Shown: positions 8,080 through 16,376, counted from the stretch's first letter. The stretch: DNA of 64,000 nt from Alphaproteobacteria bacterium (GCA_028871055.1 JAGWON010000010.1:1-64000), one strand, 5' to 3'. Numbers and translations are program-made. The notes: generated by a model from the letters alone, not told the origin.

Positions 8080-8506
8080 GTCATCCGGGTCAATTGCGCC
8101 GTGGCCGATAACACGGGGACCGGCGCGTTTTTCGAAGTCGATATGCCGTCGGGGTTCGAGAAGACGTCGAGCGGCCTCAAAGTGAATTTCGATGAGCGCC
8201 ACAAAAAGACGATTCAACGGTTGGGCAAAAACATAGATGATGTCGACGTCACTGTCCGACGGCTTGGCGACATTCTCGGTGAGCAGGGCGTGCATCGGGT
8301 TGATTACCATGTCGATCGGTACCGAAGGCTCGGAGCGGAAGATGTTGCGGGGCTTCGACTTTGGCAAACACGACGTTTGCGCCCGCTCGATCGAGAATAA
8401 TTATCAGGACGAAAAAATCCGCAAACACCTGACTGACAATGGGTGCCGGCCGGCGAATGTCTTTGCCGAGAGCGACGAGCTTTATGCCAAGCCGGTTTCG
8501 AGCTGA
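8080..8506 (+). pseudogene. FkbM-type methyltransferase remnant (5'-truncated, frameshifted)
   Basis: The first frame reads VIRVNCAVADNTGTGAFFEV and ends TVRRLGDILGEQGVHRVDY at 8307. After one extra C at 8308 the match continues in the next frame as MSIGTEGSERKMLRGFDFGK, then RSIENNYQDEKIRKHLTDNG, stopping at TGA 8504-8506. Joined, this is the C-terminal half of an FkbM SAM-dependent methyltransferase. The N-terminal half with the SAM-binding glycine motif is missing, and the usual Asp in SI-D-TEG is Gly. The stop overlaps the ATG of the next gene, suggesting they once formed an operon. A single-base sequencing error could explain the shift but not the truncation. Confidence 0.7.
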
Positions 8507-10812
8507 TGGCGAGCCCCGGACTCACGCTGCCGCAGGCGCTCAACCACGCTCTTTTGGCCTGCCAAACCGGAAAATTCGTCGAGGCCGAGAAAATATGCCG
8601 ACGGATATTGTTCGCCAAACCTGATTTTTTCGATGCACTTGATCTTCTGGCTGCCGTTCAAGCTTCGCTGGGCAAGAATGACCTGGCGCTGGCGAGTTAC
8701 GATCGCGCGCTCTCCGTGCGGCCGGATCATGCCGAGGCGCTCAACAATCGCGGCAATGTCCTGAAAGAGCTGAAGCGGTATGACGAGGCGCTGGCGAGCT
8801 ACGACCGCGCGCTCGCGGTGCGGCCGGACTATGCCAAGGCGCTCTACAATCGCGGCGTCACTTTAGACGAGTTGAAGCGGTTTGACGAGGCGGTGGCGAG
8901 CTATGACCAGGCGCTCTCCGTGCGGCCGGATTATGCCGAGGCGCTCAACAATCGTGGCGATGCGCTGAACAAACTGAAGCGGTTCGACGAGGCGCTGGCG
9001 AGCTACGACCGCGCACTCGCGGTGCGGCCGAACTATGCCGAAGCGCTCTACAATCGCGGCGTCACTTTGGGCGAACTGAAGCGGTATGACGAGGCGTTGG
9101 CGAGCTACGACCGCGCGCTCGCGGTGCGGCGGGACTATGCCGAGGCGTTCAACAATCGCGGCAATTCTTTGAAGGAATTGATGCGGTTCGACGAGGCGTT
9201 GGCGAGCTACGACCGCGCGCTCGCGGTGCGGCCGGACTATGCCGAGGTGCTCAACAATCGCGGCAATGTCCTGAAAGAGCTGAAGCGGCATGACGAGGCG
9301 CTGGCGAGCTACGACCGCGCGCTCGCGGTGCGGCCGGACTATGCCGATGCGCTCTACCATCGCGGTAATGCCCTGAACGAGCTAATGCGGTACGACGAAG
9401 CGCTAGCGAGCTTCGATCGTGCGTTGGCCGCAAAGGCGGATCACGCGTACGCGTTCAGCGGGGCGGCGGACTGCGTGACCAAACTATGCGATTGGGATAG
9501 GCGGAAACTATTCGCCGCGGAGTTGAACGCGCATATCTCCGACAAAAAATCGATCATTTCCCCCTTCGTATTGCTCGGTTACTGCGATGATCCTGCGCTG
9601 CAACTGCAATGCACCAAGGGATTCATTCAAGACAAGATTCCGGTTCTGCCGATGCCGCTATGGAAGGGTCCGGTTCTTCGCCATGACAAAATACGGATTG
9701 CCTATCTGTCGGGAGACTTTCGCAACCATCCCATAGCCTATTTGTGTGCCGAGTTGTTCGAGCTGCATGACCGCAAGCGTTTCGAGGTGATCGGCGTGTC
9801 ATTCGGGCCTGATGACAACAGCGAGATAAGAGCCCGTATCGTCAAAGCATTCGATGAGTTCCACGACATCCACTCGGCCAGCGATCGAGACGGGGCAAAA
9901 CTTCTCAACGATCTTCACGTCGATATCGCGCTGGATATGACCGGCTATACGCAAGTGGGCCGTCCGGGAATTCTCGCCCATCGCCCGGCGCCGATCCAGG
10001 TAAGCTATCTGGGGTATCCCGCCACGACGGGCGCGGATTTCATCGACTATATTATCGCCGACACGACGATTCTGCCTCCCGAGCAACACGCTTACTATAC
10101 GGAGAAGATCGTTTATCTGCCTGGCAGCTATTTGGTCAACGACAGGAAGCGCGCGATCACGGCGCGCGCGCCGACGCGACCGGCAGCAGGCCTGCCAGAG
10201 CAGGCGTTCGTGTTCTGCTGCTTTAACAACAACTGGAAGATCGCGCCCGAGATATTCGACGTATGGATGCGGCTCTTGCGTCAGGTCGAAGGCAGCGTGC
10301 TTTGGCTGTTACGGGACAACGAGAGTGCAGAGCGGAATCTGCGCAAAGCGGCGCAACGGCGCGGGATCGATCCGTCGCGGTTGGTGTTTGCCGGACGGCT
10401 TCCGATCGATGAGCACCTGGCGCGCAATCGCTTGATGGATCTGTCCCTCGATACGCTTCCTTACAACGCCCATATGACCGCGGTTGACGCGTTATGGGTT
10501 GGAGTGCCCGTGGTAACCTGCAAGGGAAAGACTTTCGCGGGGCGGGTGGCGGCAGGCTTGTTGCAGGCCGTCGGCGTTCCCGAGCTGATCACCTCCAACC
10601 TCGAGGAATACGAAACCCTGGCGCTGAAGCTTGCGCGCGATCCGGCTCTGTTGGCTGAAATCAAGGTCAAGCTCGTGCGCAATCGCGATGCTTGTACGTT
10701 GTTCGACACCGAGCGTTACGCCCGCCAAATCGAGGCCGCCTACACGACGATGTGGGAGATGTGGCAGCGCGGCGAGGCCCCGCAGATGTTCAGCGTCGTG
10801 CCGATTGAATAG
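8506..10812 (+). CDS. TPR-repeat O-GlcNAc transferase-like (GT41) protein
   Basis: A 768-residue cytoplasmic protein. Residues 65-302 are seven near-identical 34-residue TPR units (YDRALAVRPDYAEALNNRGN, then LKELKRYDEALAS), flanked by degenerate units. From about residue 400 it carries the SPINDLY/OGT catalytic region: DIALDMTGYTQVGRPGILAH, APIQVSYLGYPATTGADFID and LDTLPYNAHMTAVDALWVGV. Relatives transfer GlcNAc or another sugar from a nucleotide sugar to Ser/Thr of proteins; the target here is unknown. Start ATG 8506 overlaps the stop of the FkbM remnant. An intact FkbM gene follows after 45 bases, so it may take part in glycan or glycoprotein modification. Confidence 0.88.
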   Translation: MASPGLTLPQALNHALLACQTGKFVEAEKICRRILFAKPDFFDALDLLAAVQASLGKNDLALASYDRALSVRPDHAEALNNRGNVLKELKRYDEALASYDRALAVRPDYAKALYNRGVTLDELKRFDEAVASYDQALSVRPDYAEALNNRGDALNKLKRFDEALASYDRALAVRPNYAEALYNRGVTLGELKRYDEALASYDRALAVRRDYAEAFNNRGNSLKELMRFDEALASYDRALAVRPDYAEVLNNRGNVLKELKRHDEALASYDRALAVRPDYADALYHRGNALNELMRYDEALASFDRALAAKADHAYAFSGAADCVTKLCDWDRRKLFAAELNAHISDKKSIISPFVLLGYCDDPALQLQCTKGFIQDKIPVLPMPLWKGPVLRHDKIRIAYLSGDFRNHPIAYLCAELFELHDRKRFEVIGVSFGPDDNSEIRARIVKAFDEFHDIHSASDRDGAKLLNDLHVDIALDMTGYTQVGRPGILAHRPAPIQVSYLGYPATTGADFIDYIIADTTILPPEQHAYYTEKIVYLPGSYLVNDRKRAITARAPTRPAAGLPEQAFVFCCFNNNWKIAPEIFDVWMRLLRQVEGSVLWLLRDNESAERNLRKAAQRRGIDPSRLVFAGRLPIDEHLARNRLMDLSLDTLPYNAHMTAVDALWVGVPVVTCKGKTFAGRVAAGLLQAVGVPELITSNLEEYETLALKLARDPALLAEIKVKLVRNRDACTLFDTERYARQIEAAYTTMWEMWQRGEAPQMFSVVPIE
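8698..9411 (+). repeat. Tandem 102-bp repeat, seven copies, coding for TPRs
   Basis: Seven units of exactly 102 bases encode 34-residue TPR motifs. They are highly similar at the DNA level; for example GAGCTACGACCGCGCGCTCG recurs in several units. Such similarity points to recent expansion by unequal recombination or slippage. Confidence 0.85.
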
Positions 10813-10857
10813 GGCTCGCCGATATTCATTCAGGGTCAAACCGATACACGACAAACA

Positions 10858-11706
10858 ATGGCGACCAATATTCCCAGTCACCTCCACTCGCTGTTGAACG
10901 TTTCATGCAGCATTAAGGTGGTCGACGTTGGAGCAAATCCAATTGACGGTGTTGCGCCATACGCACCCTTGCTCGTGGCGGGACACACCAAAGTCATCGG
11001 GTTCGAACCGAATTCGGCAGCCTTGGAGAAACTGAACCGGGAAAAAGGCGCGAACGAAATCTATCTGCCGAATGCCGTGGGCGATGGGCACCGTCACACC
11101 CTCAGACACTGCCAGGCGCCTGGCATGACTTCGCTCTTGCAGCCCAATGCCGAAGTGCTGGCATTGTTTCACGGCTTTTCCGAATGGGGTCGGGTGATCC
11201 GAACCGAGGACGTTGATACCGTTCGCTTGGATGACGTGCCCGAAACTGCCTCGCTGGATTATTTGAAGATCGACATCCAGGGCGCAGAGCTAATGGTATT
11301 CGAGAACGCCGTCGAGAGGCTGAGCAATGCGCTACTCGTTCATACGGAAGTGGAATTTCTTCCGATGTATGTCGGACAGCCATTGTTCTCCGATGTGGAT
11401 CGGTTTCTGCGCCGGCACGGCTTTGTATTCCACCGCTTCCACCCGCTAACCAGCCGGACGATCAAGCCGCTGCTCGTGAATAACGACATTTACGCAGGAT
11501 TGAGTCAGGTTTTTTGGGCGGATGCCATCTTCGTGCGTGATTTCATTCACCTTGGAATATTGACCAATGCCCAGTTGCTCCGGCTCGCGATTATTCTCCA
11601 CGATTGCTATCGCTCGTACGATTTGGCGCTACATCTCCTGATCGAGCTCGACCGTCGGACCGGCGAAAATCATGGCAAGAAATATCTTGGCGCAATTACA
11701 GGTTAG
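10858..11706 (+). CDS. FkbM family SAM-dependent methyltransferase
   Basis: A 282-residue protein. It has the SAM-binding motif VVDVGANPIDGVAPYA near residue 21, the acidic residue of motif II in VIGFEPNS, and the FkbM hallmark SLDYLKIDIQGAELMVFENA. FkbM enzymes methylate hydroxyls, often on sugars or lipids. Its place 45 bases after the TPR-OGT gene suggests O-methylation of the same glycan or glycoprotein. The ~75 C-terminal residues after FVFHRFHPL are less conserved. It is intact, unlike the FkbM remnant upstream. Confidence 0.85.
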   Translation: MATNIPSHLHSLLNVSCSIKVVDVGANPIDGVAPYAPLLVAGHTKVIGFEPNSAALEKLNREKGANEIYLPNAVGDGHRHTLRHCQAPGMTSLLQPNAEVLALFHGFSEWGRVIRTEDVDTVRLDDVPETASLDYLKIDIQGAELMVFENAVERLSNALLVHTEVEFLPMYVGQPLFSDVDRFLRRHGFVFHRFHPLTSRTIKPLLVNNDIYAGLSQVFWADAIFVRDFIHLGILTNAQLLRLAIILHDCYRSYDLALHLLIELDRRTGENHGKKYLGAITG

Positions 11707-11776
11707 GTACGCTACCCGCCACCTACCAGCCTCGAGCAGTATCACTGAGTGATCGCCGCGACAGAGGAAGGGGTCG

Positions 11777-12097
11777 ATGATCGAATACAGAGTGCGCCAT
11801 CCTTTGAAGCGGTACTTGACGCATCCGGGCGTATTGATGTGGGAGATTTTGGCGGATCACGTCAGGCTGCCGATCGCGGCGGCGGCGCGGCGGATGCGGA
11901 TATCGCGGCAGTCGCTCTATGCGGTGCTCGACGGCAAGAGCGCGGTGACTGCTGCGATGGCGCTGAAGTTCGCGAAGCTGACCGGCGGCACGCCGGACCT
12001 CTTCTTGCACGTGCGGGACGCCTACGACCTGCGGCATGCGCAGGCGCGGCTCAGGTTGACGCTCGAACGGATCGCGCCCGCGAGTTCGGCGGCTTAG
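11777..12097 (+). CDS. higA: HigA family addiction-module antitoxin (orphan)
   Basis: A 106-residue helix-turn-helix protein. THPGVLMWEILADHVRLPIA matches the start of HigA antitoxins, and AAARRMRISRQSLYAVLDGK is the HTH itself, followed by ALKFAKLTGGTPDLFLHVRD. HigA proteins bind their own promoter and neutralise the HigB RNase. No HigB-like gene lies on either side: only 70 bases separate it from the FkbM gene, and a phd gene follows. It appears to be an orphan antitoxin, perhaps a leftover of a decayed pair. Confidence 0.85.
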   Translation: MIEYRVRHPLKRYLTHPGVLMWEILADHVRLPIAAAARRMRISRQSLYAVLDGKSAVTAAMALKFAKLTGGTPDLFLHVRDAYDLRHAQARLRLTLERIAPASSAA

Positions 12098-12168
12098 GAA
12101 GCGTCAGCGCCGACTCGATGCGAAATGCGGCCGCAAATAGACTGGTCAATAGACCAGATGGAATAAGC

Positions 12169-12408
12169 ATGCCGACGGTCGGCGCCTACGATGCCGAGAC
12201 GAGACTTCCAGATCTCTTGCGCCAAGTGAAACGCGGGAAACGATTCACGATCACGCATCGCGGGCAGCTCATTGCCGAGCTCGTGCCGGCCGAGCGTGCC
12301 GGTCGGCGCAACGCTCACGAGGCGGTCGAAGCGATGCGCAAGATCAAGCCAGTGCCCAATGTCCCTGCCGAGACGGTTGCGGCCTGGATCTCGAAAGGGC
12401 GGGAGTGA
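12169..12408 (+). CDS. Phd/YefM-type antitoxin
   Basis: A 79-residue protein starting at ATG 12169. The Phd signature is present: VGAYDAETRLPDLLRQVKRG, then FTITHRGQLIAELVPA. These antitoxins bind their operator as dimers and cap a PIN-type RNase. The stop overlaps the GTG of the downstream PIN gene by four bases (GTGA), the usual coupling. An upstream in-frame extension is not supported; the bases before the ATG lack a good alternative start. The partner toxin is truncated, so the antitoxin may now have no target. Confidence 0.85.
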   Translation: MPTVGAYDAETRLPDLLRQVKRGKRFTITHRGQLIAELVPAERAGRRNAHEAVEAMRKIKPVPNVPAETVAAWISKGRE

Positions 12409-12611
12409 CGCTGTTCCTCGATGTGTCGGTGGCGCTGGCGTGGAAATTCCGGCGTGACGATCCCGATGAAGCCCGTCATGCGAGCACAGTGCTCGATGCG
12501 TTGGAGAATGATACCGCGTTGGTTCCGGCCTTGTGGCATATCGAGGTGGCGAACGCCCTCGTGACCGCGCAGCGACGCGGCGCCCTTGCCGACGACGGCA
12601 AAGGATTTTAG
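12405..12611 (+). pseudogene. Truncated PIN-domain (VapC-type) toxin
   Basis: Only 68 residues, against about 130-140 in intact VapC toxins. The N-terminal part is well preserved: LFLDVSVALAWKF with the first catalytic Asp, and VPALWHIEVANALVTAQRRG with the conserved Glu. The frame then stops after ADDGKGF, so the C-terminal acidic residues are missing. The break falls at the left arm of a 27-base palindrome (12606-12632) preceding parDE. The GTG start overlaps the phd stop. A deletion joining phd-vapC to parDE is the simplest explanation. Confidence 0.8.
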
Positions 12612-12632
12612 TATGACATCGTCATACTAAAA
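12606..12632. promoter_or_regulatory. Palindromic operator candidate for parDE
   Basis: Perfect 12-bp arms TTTTAGTATGAC and GTCATACTAAAA around ATC, ending 14 bases before the parD ATG. TATGAC-N3-GTCATA is the kind of symmetric site bound by ribbon-helix-helix antitoxins, so autorepression by ParD is likely. The stop codon of the truncated PIN gene lies inside the left arm. Confidence 0.7.
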
Positions 12633-12646
12633 ACGGATTTAAAGCC

Positions 12647-12928
12647 ATGCCGCGCACGAGCCGTCCGATCACCGTCACGCTGGGCGACCTACAGGAGCGC
12701 GTGGCGGCGCGCGTGAAATCCGGCTCCTACGCGTCCGCGAGCGAAGTGATACGCGCTGCGGTGCGCGCCCTCGATCGCGAAGAGGCAGCGCTCAGCGATT
12801 GGCTGCGCCGGCGCGTCGACGAGGCGTTCGCGGATCCGCGGCCCACGATCCCTGCACGCGAGGTGTTCAAGCGTCTGCGCCGCCATCATGCGCGCCGCGC
12901 GAAGGCGGCGCGCGATGAAAAAGTTTAG
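12647..12928 (+). CDS. parD: ParD-like ribbon-helix-helix antitoxin
   Basis: A 93-residue protein. ITVTLGDLQERVAARVKSGS forms the beta-strand and first helix, followed by YASASEVIRAAVRALDREEA, the classic ParD/CC2985 pattern. The C-terminal region is basic and should wrap the toxin. It overlaps the parE start by 14 bases. The strong palindrome just upstream fits autorepression. Confidence 0.88.
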   Translation: MPRTSRPITVTLGDLQERVAARVKSGSYASASEVIRAAVRALDREEAALSDWLRRRVDEAFADPRPTIPAREVFKRLRRHHARRAKAARDEKV

Positions 12929-13223
12929 GGTTCGACTTCTAGCGGCAGCAGAGGCCGATCTCTTCGGGCTTTATCGAGCGATTGCTGACGAAGGCGGCAA
13001 CGAGCGCGCCGGCGCCTATATAGATCGGATCGAAGCGGCCTGCCTCGCGCTCGAAATCTTTCCGCTGCGCGGACGGGCTCGCGACGATATACGCCCGGGG
13101 CTTAGGACCGTCGGCTTCGAGCGCCGAGCGACGATCGTGTTCCGCGTGACGAGCGCTGAAGTGATCATTGCTCGCATTTTCTGTGGCGGACAGGATTACG
13201 AGCGTGCATTGAGAGACGGCTAG
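12915..13223 (+). CDS. parE: ParE/RelE-superfamily toxin
   Basis: A 102-residue protein starting MKKFRVRLLAAAEADLFGLY at ATG 12915. It has the ParE layout: the AEADLFGLYRAIADEGG helix, ALEIFPLRGRARDDIRPGLR, and the last strands with IVFRVTSAEVIIARIFCGGQ DYERAL. ParE toxins poison DNA gyrase, although RelE-fold relatives cleave mRNA; which applies here cannot be read from the sequence. Intact length and tight overlap with parD suggest a functional pair. Confidence 0.87.
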   Translation: MKKFRVRLLAAAEADLFGLYRAIADEGGNERAGAYIDRIEAACLALEIFPLRGRARDDIRPGLRTVGFERRATIVFRVTSAEVIIARIFCGGQDYERALRDG

Positions 13224-13289
13224 ATTATGCTGCGCCAATCCGCGTCACTAGCCGGAGTTTTGCCATGAAGCCGCGCGAGTGCCCCGTTC

Positions 13290-13381
13290 CGTCATTGCGA
13301 GCGGAGCGAAACAATCCAGAGTCGCCAGCGGCGCGATTCCTGGATTGCTTCCGCTGCGCGCCGCGCCGCGTCGCAATGACG
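13290..13381. repeat. Palindromic repeat (CGTCATTGCGAG family) before the deacetylase
   Basis: It begins CGTCATTGCGAGCGGAGCGA and ends GTCGCAATGACG, with internal CAATCCAGA and CCTGGATTG arms, giving a nested palindrome of about 92 bases. It is flanked by near-identical copies of CCATGAARCCGCGCGAG (13263-13282 and 13394-13413), the second of which holds the start codon of the following gene. Confidence 0.8.
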
Positions 13382-13395
13382 ATGCGAGAGTGTCC

Positions 13396-14268
13396 ATGAA
13401 ACCGCGCGAGCGCGCGCCCTATTCCGCCATCGTCGATCGTCCGCCGTTGAAGCTGCCGGCGGGCCTCAGGCTCGTCGTCTGGCCGGTGGTCAATCTCGAG
13501 GTCTGGGAGATCGAGAGCCCGATGGCGCGCCAGGTTCTGCCGGCGCCGGCCGCGACGACGCCGCTCGTTCCCGACGTGCCCAACTGGAGCTGGCACGAAT
13601 ACGGCATGCGCGTCGGCGTGTGGCGCTTCTTCGACGCCTTCGACCGCCACAAGGCCGAGGTGACGCTGGCGATCAACGCCAACGTGGTCGAGACCTATCC
13701 GCGCGTGGCGGCGGCGGCCCGCGACCGCGCTTGGGAGTTCATGGGCCATGCTTACGTCCAGGGGCCGATCCACAAGCTGCCCGATCAGCGCGCCACTATC
13801 CGACAATCACTCGACACCATCCGAACGTTCACCGGAACGCAGCCGGTCGGCTGGCTCGGCCCCGGCCTGACCCAGACCTACGAGACGCCCGACCTGCTGG
13901 CCGAGGCGGGCGTCCAATACATCGGCGACTGGGTGTGGGACGACGAGCCGGCCGAGATCGCGACGGCGCACGGGCCGCTCGTCACGCTGCCCTATACGGT
14001 CGAGCTCAACGACATCCCGATGATGGTCGTGCAGCACCACCACGCCGACGTGTTTTTGAAGCGCGCGATCGACCAGTTCGACCGGCTCTACGCCGAGGGC
14101 GGGAGCCGCGCCAAGATCCTGTGCTTTGCGATCCATCCCTATATCAGCGGCGTGCCGCACCGGATCAAATATCTCGAGGCGTTCCTCGACTACGCCGCGC
14201 GCCACGAAGGCGTCGCGTTCTGGCACGGCGCGCATATCCTCGACTGGTACCGCGGCGCCAAGCGGTAG
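13396..14268 (+). CDS. Polysaccharide deacetylase family protein (PuuE-like)
   Basis: A 290-residue protein of the CE4 superfamily, resembling the allantoinase/peptidoglycan-deacetylase-like branch. The pattern LRLVVWPVVNLEVWEIESPM, PNWSWHEYGMRVGVWRFFDA, VTLAINANVVETYP and HAYVQGPIHKLPDQRATI places a metal-binding His and Asp region. The start is ATG 13396 (MKPRERAPYSA). A duplicated MKPRE start lies 131 bases upstream, separated by a palindromic repeat, so the repeat seems to have landed on the gene's start. Substrate unknown. Confidence 0.82.
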   Translation: MKPRERAPYSAIVDRPPLKLPAGLRLVVWPVVNLEVWEIESPMARQVLPAPAATTPLVPDVPNWSWHEYGMRVGVWRFFDAFDRHKAEVTLAINANVVETYPRVAAAARDRAWEFMGHAYVQGPIHKLPDQRATIRQSLDTIRTFTGTQPVGWLGPGLTQTYETPDLLAEAGVQYIGDWVWDDEPAEIATAHGPLVTLPYTVELNDIPMMVVQHHHADVFLKRAIDQFDRLYAEGGSRAKILCFAIHPYISGVPHRIKYLEAFLDYAARHEGVAFWHGAHILDWYRGAKR

Positions 14269-14298
14269 AGAACGACCCGGTCAAGACGAATCCCCGGT

Positions 14299-14398
14299 CG
14301 TCACCCCGCGCAAGCGGGGGTCCAGGGCAACAGCCGAAATCTGTGCCGAGGAAGCTGGAGTCTCTTGCCCTGGATTGCCGCTTTCGCGGCAATGACGG
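14299..14398. repeat. Composite palindromic repeat between deacetylase and AsmA gene
   Basis: Left part CGTCACCCCGCGCAAGCGGG then GGTCCAG, right part CTGGATTGCCGCTTTCGCGG then CAATGACGG. The ends are mutually inverted, with two inner hairpins. It is the same broad family as 4941-4970 and 13290-13381. The two converging genes end on either side of it. Confidence 0.75.
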
Positions 14399-14456
14399 TA
14401 GGAGTGGTTCGGCCTAACCGGACCATGCTTTAGCGCCGCGCCGCGCCGACTTGCAT

Positions 14457-16376
14457 TCACTTGCCGAACAGGTTCTTGAACTGGCTCGGCAGCGCGTTCT
14501 GCAGGTTCTGCAGCGTCTTGCCCGGCTGCTTCAGCATGGCGCCGACATCCGGCCGGTAGGACAGGTGATCCCACGGTCCGGTGATCAGGACGGGCACCGC
14601 GACCGCGCCGGCGACCTTGGGCGTCAGACGATAATCGACCCGCCGCTGCGGCAGGTCGACGGTGCCGGCGCCGGTCATCGGCAGCTCGGACGAGACCAGC
14701 TGCAGGTCGGTGTTCTTCAGGATGCCGTTCGTGATCGTGTAGGTGCCCGACATGGTGCTGAAGTCGGTGTCGTTGCCGCTGCCGACCAAGCCCATGCTCA
14801 GCGCATTGGCCGCATTCTTCATCATGCCGATGATGTTGACGCCCTTGATCTTGCCCTTGTCGAGATGGAGCGAACCCTTGCCCGCGAGCGAGGAAATAAT
14901 GTCGCGCTGGCTGCGGCCGTGGCCGTCGGTCGTCATGTCGAGGTTGCCGTTGCCCGAGAGCAGATTGACGTCGGCGGCATCATGCAGCAGCGGCTGCATG
15001 TCGACACCCTTGAGCGCGAAGCTCTGCTGAATCGCCGGCACCGCGCCGCTGCCGTCGATCGTCACCTTGCCCTGGCCCGAGCCGCCGTAAAGGGCGAGTT
15101 GGGTCAGGTCGGCGGTCAACCGCGCGTCCTTGAGATGAAGAACGAGCGCGCTCTTGCCGACCTTGATCTTGTGATACTCGATGCTGTTCGCGCCGAGGAA
15201 GAAATCGGCATCGGCGACCTTGAGCGGGCTCACGTCGATCGGCGTCGTGCTCCAGCCCGATTGGGCGCCGGCGGTTGCGCCGCCGCCGGATGCGCCGGAC
15301 GGCGCCGGCGCCGCTGTGGTCGCGCGCGATGCGCCGCCCAGATACGGATTGAGATCGAGATCGCCGACCTGAAGGCTGCCCTTGACATAGGGCTTGGCGC
15401 CGCCGTCGTCGAACACGATGCCGCCGTTGCCCTTGATCGCATCGAAGGCGATCGCCGCGTCGCTGAAAGTATATTTGCTGCCGGCGATCGCGACTTTGCC
15501 CTTGATCGAGAGCGGACCGAAGCCGTTGCCGGGCGGCATCGGCCGTCCCGCCCACGCGGCAAGGTTGCGCAGCGACGGGATGCCGAGATCGACGGTGCCG
15601 TCGAGCTTCATCGTCGGCGCGCCGACGCCAGTGCCCGCGAAGGTGAAGTTGATCGGCGTCGAAGCGATCTTGACCTTGAGCGGCGTCGGCCGCCCGCCCT
15701 CGAACGCGCTGGGCCGGCTGACGGCCAGATCGACGTTTACGGTTTGCCCGTTCCACGCCGCCGAGCCCGATGCCGACAGCGGACTGTCGATTCCCGTCAT
15801 GGCGAAACTCATGTTGATCGCGCCGGTCTCCCAGCGCTTGCCGGTGCGCGCATCGAGATAGCTCACGGTGCCGTTCTCGATCTTGAGATGGGCGAGGCGC
15901 AGCCGCGCCAGCGTCGCCATCGCGCCGGCTCCGGCGCCGGCGGGAGAACGCGGAGCCGCAGCGGGAGCCGCCGGCGGTGCGGCCGGCGCGTGCGCGAATT
16001 GCCAGTTCGGACGCCCGTCCTTGCCGACTTCGAGTGCGATCACCGGGTCGACCAGAACGAAGCTGTCGACCGCGACGGTGCCGCTCAAGAGCGGCAGCAG
16101 CTGCAGCTGCACTTCGAGCGACTTGAGCTGCGCCATGTTTTTCGCGACACCGCCCGATGCATTGCTGAAGGACACCTGATCGGCGGACAGCTCGATCTGC
16201 GGCAGCAGATGGAAACTCACCGGTCCGTCGATGCGCAGATCGCGGCCGGTCGACTGCTTGACCGTGGCGATCAGCTTCGCCTTGTAGGTTCCGACCGGGA
16301 TGACGAACGGCGCGGCCACGGCCGCGACGATGACCAGCACGATGATGACGGCAACGGCGATCAGCAGCTTCTTCAT
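14457..16376 (-). CDS. AsmA family protein
   Basis: A 639-residue protein anchored by one N-terminal membrane segment (MKKLLIAVAVIIVLVIVAAV). Then comes the AsmA start GTYKAKLIATVKQSTGRDLR and long beta-rich repeats. The C-terminus has GAGTVDLPQRRVDYRLTPKV, the typical AsmA_2 end. AsmA proteins lie in the periplasm at the inner membrane and are thought to help lipid movement or outer-membrane assembly. The start at ATG 16376 has a GGAGG site six bases upstream; a longer upstream frame is not needed. A Gly/Ala-rich linker lies around residues 340-380. Confidence 0.88.
   Translation of the reverse strand: MKKLLIAVAVIIVLVIVAAVAAPFVIPVGTYKAKLIATVKQSTGRDLRIDGPVSFHLLPQIELSADQVSFSNASGGVAKNMAQLKSLEVQLQLLPLLSGTVAVDSFVLVDPVIALEVGKDGRPNWQFAHAPAAPPAAPAAAPRSPAGAGAGAMATLARLRLAHLKIENGTVSYLDARTGKRWETGAINMSFAMTGIDSPLSASGSAAWNGQTVNVDLAVSRPSAFEGGRPTPLKVKIASTPINFTFAGTGVGAPTMKLDGTVDLGIPSLRNLAAWAGRPMPPGNGFGPLSIKGKVAIAGSKYTFSDAAIAFDAIKGNGGIVFDDGGAKPYVKGSLQVGDLDLNPYLGGASRATTAAPAPSGASGGGATAGAQSGWSTTPIDVSPLKVADADFFLGANSIEYHKIKVGKSALVLHLKDARLTADLTQLALYGGSGQGKVTIDGSGAVPAIQQSFALKGVDMQPLLHDAADVNLLSGNGNLDMTTDGHGRSQRDIISSLAGKGSLHLDKGKIKGVNIIGMMKNAANALSMGLVGSGNDTDFSTMSGTYTITNGILKNTDLQLVSSELPMTGAGTVDLPQRRVDYRLTPKVAGAVAVPVLITGPWDHLSYRPDVGAMLKQPGKTLQNLQNALPSQFKNLFGK

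Noticed and set aside
8863-9360. Antisense 165-residue repeated open frame (VRPHRERAVVARQRLV units) within the OGT gene
   Set aside because: It is the reverse-strand reading of the 102-bp TPR repeats, whose codon bias keeps this frame open. No ribosome site or protein family fits.
8698-9411. Regular tandem repeat as a possible CRISPR array
   Set aside because: The units are contiguous 102-bp coding repeats without spacers and translate as TPR motifs.
10995-11020. GGTTCGAACC-like sequence as a tRNA T-arm
   Set aside because: It lies inside the FkbM gene (codons for GFEPNS), and no acceptor or anticodon stems can be drawn around it.
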